DNA from: Nocardia sp. BMG111209 | GTDB lineage: Bacteria > Actinomycetota > Actinomycetes > Mycobacteriales > Mycobacteriaceae | Reading direction: 5' to 3' | Length of the DNA stretch: 64,000 nucleotides | Assembly: GCF_000381925.1 (NCBI RefSeq) | Contig: NZ_KB907309.1 | Coordinates: 992,001-1,056,000, forward strand | Shown: positions 59,203 through 64,000 of the stretch, in pieces | How positions within the stretch are numbered: position 1 is the stretch's first letter | Layout of the letters: the number at the start of each line of letters is the position of its first letter | Position numbers and translations under genes: made by a program | Notes under the pieces: generated by a model | The model's input: only the letters and a program-made list of their open reading frames with translations | Databases searched by the model: none | What the model was told of the DNA's origin: nothing

Positions 59203-60665
59203 ACACACCGTTGCGCCGCGTGGCGATGGCCGTGCTGCTGATGATCGTGGCGCTGCTGCTCAACGCGACCTACGTCCAGGTGATCAAGGCCGACAGCCTC
59301 CGCAGCGATCCGCGCAACTCCCGGGTGCTGCTGGACGAGTACTCCCGGCAGCGCGGGCAGATCTCGGCCGGCGGCGCGGTGCTGGCCAGTTCGGTCGCCA
59401 CCGACGACCGGTACAAGTATCTGCGCACCTATCCGACCGATCCCGCGGCATACGCGCCGGTCACCGGCTTCTACTCGATGCAGTACGGCAGCACCGGCCT
59501 GGAACACGCCGAGGATTCGATGCTCAACGGCTCGGACAGCCAGCTGTTCGGCCGGCGGCTGATCGATCTGGTGTCCGGCCGCGACCCGCGCGGCGGCAAC
59601 GTGTCCACCACCATCAACCCGGCCATGCAGAAGGTCGCCTACGACCAGCTGACCAGCAAGGGGTACACCGGTTCCGTGGTGGCCATCGAACCCAGCACCG
59701 GCCGGATCCTGACCATGGTGTCCACGCCCAGCTACGATCCCAACCAGCTCTCCGGCCACGACGGCGCCCGCGACACCCAGTCCTGGGAGGCGCTGTCGTC
59801 GGATCCGCATCAGCCGATGCTGAATCGCGCGGTCTCGCAGACCTATCCGCCGGGTTCCACGTTCAAGGTCGTGGTGGCCGCGGCCGCGCTCTCGGCCGGG
59901 GTCAAGCCCGAGGACCAGTTCACCGCGGCACCCACCATCACGCTGCCGGACACCACCACCACGCTGGAGAACTACAACGGCTCGACCTGTGGCAACGGGC
60001 CGACCGCGTCGATGACCGACGCGTTCGCGCGGTCCTGCAACACCGCCTTCGCCGAGATCGGTATGAAGGTCGGCGCCGCCAAACTCAAGGACGAGGCCGC
60101 GGCCTTCGGCATCGGGCAGCACGGCAACATCCCGATCCCGGTGGCCGACAGCACGGTCGGCACCATCTCCAGCACCGCGGCCCTGGCCCAGAGCAGCATC
60201 GGGCAGCGCGACGTCGCGCTCAGCCCGCTGGACAACGCCGTCATCGCCGCCACCATCGCCAACGGCGGCGTGCGGATGGAACCGCATCTGGTCGAGCAGC
60301 TGCAGAATCCGGACCTCACCGAACTCTCCCGGACCAAACCGGTCTCGGTGGGCCAGGCGGTCAGCGCTCAGGTGGCGTCGACGGTGACCTCCATGATGAT
60401 CGCCTCGGAGAACTACTCCACCGGCGGCACGAATCAACGCCCATATCAGATCGCGTCCAAGACCGGCACCGCCGAGCACGGCACCGACCCCCGCAACACG
60501 CCTCCGCACGCCTGGTACATCGCGTTCGCGCCGGCGGCGAACCCGAAGATCGCGATCGCGGTCATCGTGGAGAACGGCGGGGATCGCGCCCTGGCGGCCA
60601 CCGGTGCCTCGGTGGCGGCGCCCGTTGCCCGGGCCGTGCTCGACGCCGGCATGCCGACGGGCTGA
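59199..60665 (+). CDS. pbpA: Penicillin-binding protein PbpA (class B transpeptidase)
   Basis: A 488-residue class B PBP that crosslinks the glycan made by RodA. One N-terminal helix (VAMAVLLMIVALLLNATYVQV) is followed by the pedestal domain and the transpeptidase. Active-site motifs are SxxK in PPGSTFKVV (about residue 222), SxN in ARSCNTAF and KTG in SKTGTAEHG. ATG 59199 overlaps the rodA stop. In M. tuberculosis PbpA is a substrate of PknB. Confidence 0.96.
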   Translation: MNTPLRRVAMAVLLMIVALLLNATYVQVIKADSLRSDPRNSRVLLDEYSRQRGQISAGGAVLASSVATDDRYKYLRTYPTDPAAYAPVTGFYSMQYGSTGLEHAEDSMLNGSDSQLFGRRLIDLVSGRDPRGGNVSTTINPAMQKVAYDQLTSKGYTGSVVAIEPSTGRILTMVSTPSYDPNQLSGHDGARDTQSWEALSSDPHQPMLNRAVSQTYPPGSTFKVVVAAAALSAGVKPEDQFTAAPTITLPDTTTTLENYNGSTCGNGPTASMTDAFARSCNTAFAEIGMKVGAAKLKDEAAAFGIGQHGNIPIPVADSTVGTISSTAALAQSSIGQRDVALSPLDNAVIAATIANGGVRMEPHLVEQLQNPDLTELSRTKPVSVGQAVSAQVASTVTSMMIASENYSTGGTNQRPYQIASKTGTAEHGTDPRNTPPHAWYIAFAPAANPKIAIAVIVENGGDRALAATGASVAAPVARAVLDAGMPTG

Positions 60666-60699
60666 ACGACATGAACAGACTTAGCCTACGGGGGCCGGA

Positions 60700-62226
60700 A
60701 TGCTGACCAACGGCGCGATGATCGCGGACCGGTACCGACTGCAACGACTCATCGCCACCGGCGGCATGGGCCAGGTGTGGGAGGCGCTGGACACCCGCCT
60801 GGACCGCCGGGTCGCGGTGAAGGTGCTCAAGGCGGAGTTCTCCGCGGACCCCACCTTCCGGCACCGGTTCCGGACCGAGGCCAAGACCACGGCCCAGCTC
60901 AACCACCCCGGCATCGCCGGCATCTACGACTACGGCGAGACCTTCGACCAGGCCGGCGGCGAGACCGCGTACCTGGTGATGGAACTCGTCCAGGGCGAAC
61001 CGCTCAACGCCGTGCTGAGCCGGCTCGGCCGGCTGTCGGTGGCGCAGGGCCTGGACATGCTCGAGCAGACCGGCCGGGCACTGGAGGTCGCGCACGCGGC
61101 AGGTGTCGTGCACCGGGACGTGAAGCCCGGCAACATCCTCGTGACGCCGACCGGCCAGGTGAAGATCACCGACTTCGGCATCGCCAAGGCGGTCGACGCG
61201 TCACCGGTCACCAAGACCGGCATGGTGATGGGTACCGCGCAGTACATCGCTCCCGAACAGGCCACCGGCGACGACGCCACCTCGGCCAGTGACGTGTACT
61301 CCCTCGGCGTGGTCGGCTACGAGGCGCTGGCCGGGCAGCGGCCGTTCAGCGGCGACGGCGCGCTGACCGTCGCGATGAAGCACGTCCGCGACACCCCGCC
61401 GCCGATGCCCGCCGATCTGCCCGCCAACGTGCGCGAGCTGATCGAGATCACGATGACCAAGGATCCGTCCCGGCGCTACCGCAGCGGCGGGGAGTTCGCG
61501 GATGCCGTGGCCGCGGTGCGCTCCGGCCGCCGGCCGCCGCTGCCGCGCGGGATGGGCAGCACTCCGACCGGCGCGGCGCGGGTCCTGCCGCCGACCGGTC
61601 CGACCGCGGTGATGCCCCGCAACGACTACGACCGGTACCAGCAGCCGGGTCGGAATCAGCCGCCGATCGGCGCCACCACGGTCATGCCGAACCGGCCGAC
61701 CACCGGGCCCGGCGGTGACTACCACGATCCGGGGCCGCGCTTCACCAACGGCCAGAAGGCCCTGGCCGGCGTCGCGGTGGGCGCGATCCTGATCGGCATC
61801 GTGCTGTGGTTGCTGTTACAGGGCTCGTCGAAGCCGCCGACACCCACCCCGTTCCGGCCGAGCACCTCGGTGTCGGTGCCGCCGACCACCACCGCCGCGC
61901 CGACCACGACGTTCACGACCACCACCGAGGACGACACCACCACCAGACCGGCGCCGCCCCCGCCGGTGGTCACCACGACCACCGACACCCCCACGACCAC
62001 GCCGGCGCCCAGCACCACGACGACCACCACGGCACCGACCACCACCACCCGGGGACGCCCGACCCCGCCGACCACCAGCGGTCGCGCAGGTTTCCCGGGG
62101 ATGGACATACCATCAGTGCCGAGCTTCCCCGGCGCCCACGGCACCTCGGGCTACGGCGGCTACTCGAGCGGTAACCAGTACGACCACACCAGCGTCCCAG
62201 CCACCGCCTCGCAAGGACTACCATGA
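60700..62226 (+). CDS. pknA: Ser/Thr protein kinase PknA
   Basis: A 508-residue membrane kinase of the essential PknA-PknB pair. The kinase domain has VAVKVLK (Lys in beta3), the catalytic loop [15 protein letters not shown] and the activation loop with [19 protein letters not shown] membrane helix ([20 protein letters not shown]) near residue 353 leads to an extracellular Thr/Pro-rich tail with no PASTA domains, as in other PknA. ATG 60700 is 34 nt after pbpA, so it is in the same operon. It overlaps pknB as ATGA. Confidence 0.95.
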   Translation: MLTNGAMIADRYRLQRLIATGGMGQVWEALDTRLDRRVAVKVLKAEFSADPTFRHRFRTEAKTTAQLNHPGIAGIYDYGETFDQAGGETAYLVMELVQGEPLNAVLSRLGRLSVAQGLDMLEQTGRALEVAHAAGVVHRDVKPGNILVTPTGQVKITDFGIAKAVDASPVTKTGMVMGTAQYIAPEQATGDDATSASDVYSLGVVGYEALAGQRPFSGDGALTVAMKHVRDTPPPMPADLPANVRELIEITMTKDPSRRYRSGGEFADAVAAVRSGRRPPLPRGMGSTPTGAARVLPPTGPTAVMPRNDYDRYQQPGRNQPPIGATTVMPNRPTTGPGGDYHDPGPRFTNGQKALAGVAVGAILIGIVLWLLLQGSSKPPTPTPFRPSTSVSVPPTTTAAPTTTFTTTTEDDTTTRPAPPPPVVTTTTDTPTTTPAPSTTTTTTAPTTTTRGRPTPPTTSGRAGFPGMDIPSVPSFPGAHGTSGYGGYSSGNQYDHTSVPATASQGLP

Positions 62227-64000
62227 CGACCCCGAAGCATCTGTCCTCTCGCTACGAGTTGGGCGAGATCATCGGGTTCGGTGGCATGTCCGAGGTCCAC
62301 AAGGCCCGGGATCTGCGGCTGGGCCGGGATGTCGCGATCAAGGTGCTGCGCGCGGATCTGGCCCGCGATCCCACGTTCTACCTGCGCTTCAAGCGCGAGG
62401 CACAGAACGCGGCCGCGCTGAACCATCCGGCGATCGTCGCCGTCTACGACACCGGCGAGGCCGAGATCGACGGCGGCCCGCTGCCGTACATCGTGATGGA
62501 GTACGTCGACGGCGACACCCTGCGCGATATGGTGCGCGGCCAGGGCCCGCTGCCGCCGCGGCGGGCGATGGAGATCATCGCCGACGTCTGCGCGGCGCTG
62601 GACTTCAGTCACAAGAACGGCATCGTGCACCGGGACATGAAGCCGGCCAACATCATGATCAACCGCCAGGGCGCGGTGAAGGTGATGGACTTCGGCATCG
62701 CCCGCGCCATCGCCGACAGCGCGAATCCGATGACGCAGACCGCCGCGGTGATCGGCACCGCGCAGTATCTGTCGCCGGAACAGGCCCGCGGCGAACAGGT
62801 CGACGCGCGCTCGGATGTCTACTCGGTCGGCTGTGTGCTGTTCGAGATCCTCACCGCCGAACCGCCGTTCACCGGTGATTCCCCGATCGCGGTCGCCTAC
62901 CAGCACGTCCGCGAGGATCCGCGGCTGCCCTCGCACGTCCATCCCGGGGTGCCGCGCGAACTCGACTCGGTCATCCTCAAGGCGATGGCGAAGAATCCGG
63001 CCAACCGGTACCAGAGCGCGGCCGAGATGCGCGCCGACCTGATCCGGGTGCTGGGCGGGCAGAAGCCGAACGCCCCGATGGTGATGACCGACGAGGACCG
63101 CACCACGTTCCTCGGCAGCATGGATTCGATGCCGCGCAACTACGACGACGACACCGGCGAGCACGATATGCGCCGCCCGGATCGAGGCGGCCGCCGCTCG
63201 CTGCTGATCTGGCTCGGCGCCGCCGCGGCCGTGATCGTGGCCTTCGCCCTGTACTGGGTACTGCTCGGCCCGGGCAGCCGCCCGGATCAGATCGCGATCC
63301 CGGATCTGGCGAACAAACCGGCCGCCGCAGCCCAATCCGACCTGCAGCAGGCCGGTTTCTCGGTGGCCGTGCAGGAGAAGCCGGACGGTAAGGTCGCCGC
63401 GGGCAACGTCATCGCGACCCAGCCGCTGGGCGGTTCGAGGGTCGACAAGGGCAGCACCGTCACCGTGCAGGTGTCGACCGGCCCGCAGCAGGTGGCGGTG
63501 CCACGGCTGGCGCTGCTCACCCAGCAACAGGCCGAGCAACGGTTGAACTCGATCGGCTTGAAGCTGGATCCGCAGGTGCAGCAGAGCGCGTCCAGCATGG
63601 ACGAGAAGGACAAGGTGGTGAACCAGACGCCGCCGGAGGGCACCAAGGTGGACGCCGGCAGTCCCATCACCATCTTCCTCGGCCACGGCCCGGATCAGGT
63701 CCGGGTGCCCCAGGTGGTCGGCCAGTCGATCGACGTGGCGGAGCCGAACCTGGTGGAGAGCGCGGGATTCAAGATCTCGGTCCAGCAGGTCCAGTCCTCC
63801 CGGCCCAAGGGTGAGGTGATCGCGACAACCCCCTCCGGTGGCTCGATGGCCGACAAGGGTTCGACGGTCACCGTGCAGGTGTCCTCGGGCGATATCACCA
63901 TGCCGAGCCTGGTCGGGCTGACCCCGTCCCAGGCGATGGACCGGCTGCGATCGGCGGGCTGGACCGGCGGCGCCGGGCAGATCGCGCAGACCACCCAGGG
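62223..64000 (+). CDS. pknB: Ser/Thr protein kinase PknB with PASTA domains (partial)
   Basis: Truncated by the window; 592 residues are visible. ATG 62223 overlaps the pknA stop as ATGA. The kinase domain (about 1-275) shows [27 protein letters not shown] and the activation loop [18 protein letters not shown] juxtamembrane segment and one helix ([21 protein letters not shown], about 327-348) follow. Extracellular PASTA domains start with [30 protein letters not shown] and [10 protein letters not shown], so at least four are present. These bind muropeptides or lipid II. The kinase phosphorylates growth and division proteins. The reading frame continues past 64000. Confidence 0.96.
   Translation, partial: MTTPKHLSSRYELGEIIGFGGMSEVHKARDLRLGRDVAIKVLRADLARDPTFYLRFKREAQNAAALNHPAIVAVYDTGEAEIDGGPLPYIVMEYVDGDTLRDMVRGQGPLPPRRAMEIIADVCAALDFSHKNGIVHRDMKPANIMINRQGAVKVMDFGIARAIADSANPMTQTAAVIGTAQYLSPEQARGEQVDARSDVYSVGCVLFEILTAEPPFTGDSPIAVAYQHVREDPRLPSHVHPGVPRELDSVILKAMAKNPANRYQSAAEMRADLIRVLGGQKPNAPMVMTDEDRTTFLGSMDSMPRNYDDDTGEHDMRRPDRGGRRSLLIWLGAAAAVIVAFALYWVLLGPGSRPDQIAIPDLANKPAAAAQSDLQQAGFSVAVQEKPDGKVAAGNVIATQPLGGSRVDKGSTVTVQVSTGPQQVAVPRLALLTQQQAEQRLNSIGLKLDPQVQQSASSMDEKDKVVNQTPPEGTKVDAGSPITIFLGHGPDQVRVPQVVGQSIDVAEPNLVESAGFKISVQQVQSSRPKGEVIATTPSGGSMADKGSTVTVQVSSGDITMPSLVGLTPSQAMDRLRSAGWTGGAGQIAQTTQ

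Overview
The window is high-GC actinobacterial chromosome, most like Nocardia or a close mycolic-acid relative. Evidence for this is the G+C-rich third codon positions, many GTG/TTG starts, GTGA/ATGA stop-start overlaps, a fused LysX (lysyl-phosphatidylglycerol synthase plus lysyl-tRNA synthetase), PE/PPE/EspG genes, and gene order shared with Mycobacterium tuberculosis. No database was searched; family names come from reading the proteins.

Layout. 198-17572 follows the M. tuberculosis serS-to-sodA neighbourhood (about Rv3834c-Rv3847): serS, a septum-formation protein, a zinc peptidase, a histidine phosphatase, pheA, a DUF2470 protein behind an iron box, an LCP cell-wall transferase, a GDPD esterase, a DUF4328 protein, a rhodanese, sodA and an Rv3847-like protein. 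A secreted GH16 hydrolase and a PE-PPE-EspG trio are inserted in it. 17663-25078 holds a manganese riboswitch with its TMEM165/UPF0016 exporter, a TetR regulator, two short-chain dehydrogenases, a RecB-like nuclease and htpG. 25239-29044 is a YcnI-CopC-CopD copper module with two leading genes. 29170-36109 carries rraA, an S4 RNA-binding protein, lysX, a phosphatase, two paralogous secreted Asp/His-rich peptides and a cutinase. 36495-42624 is gltBD. 43542-52252 is a membrane/MoxR/DUF58/RDD/SpoIIM cluster like Rv3692-Rv3695. 53052-64000 runs from a PhoU-like protein and tRNA-Leu(CAG) into the cell-growth operon fhaA-fhaB-pstP-rodA-pbpA-pknA-pknB; pknB is cut by the window end.

How the genes work together. 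The last operon couples peptidoglycan polymerase and transpeptidase (RodA, PbpA) to Ser/Thr kinases, their phosphatase and FHA readers. The MoxR-DUF58-DUF4129-SpoIIM-RDD set is probably an envelope chaperone or stress system. Metal handling recurs: an IdeR-type box, a Mn riboswitch, a copper module and Asp/His-rich secreted peptides.

Position on the chromosome. The fhaA-pknB block lies near oriC in relatives. Three tandem DnaA boxes (15191-15220) and two parS-like sites (39444-39457, inside gltB with unusual synonymous codons, and 45194-45209, intergenic) fit an origin-proximal location. Five tandem-repeat tracts lie within coding sequence: in a copper-module membrane protein, a secreted peptide, MoxR, DUF58 and FhaA. 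There is no CRISPR array, insertion sequence, prophage or rRNA gene.
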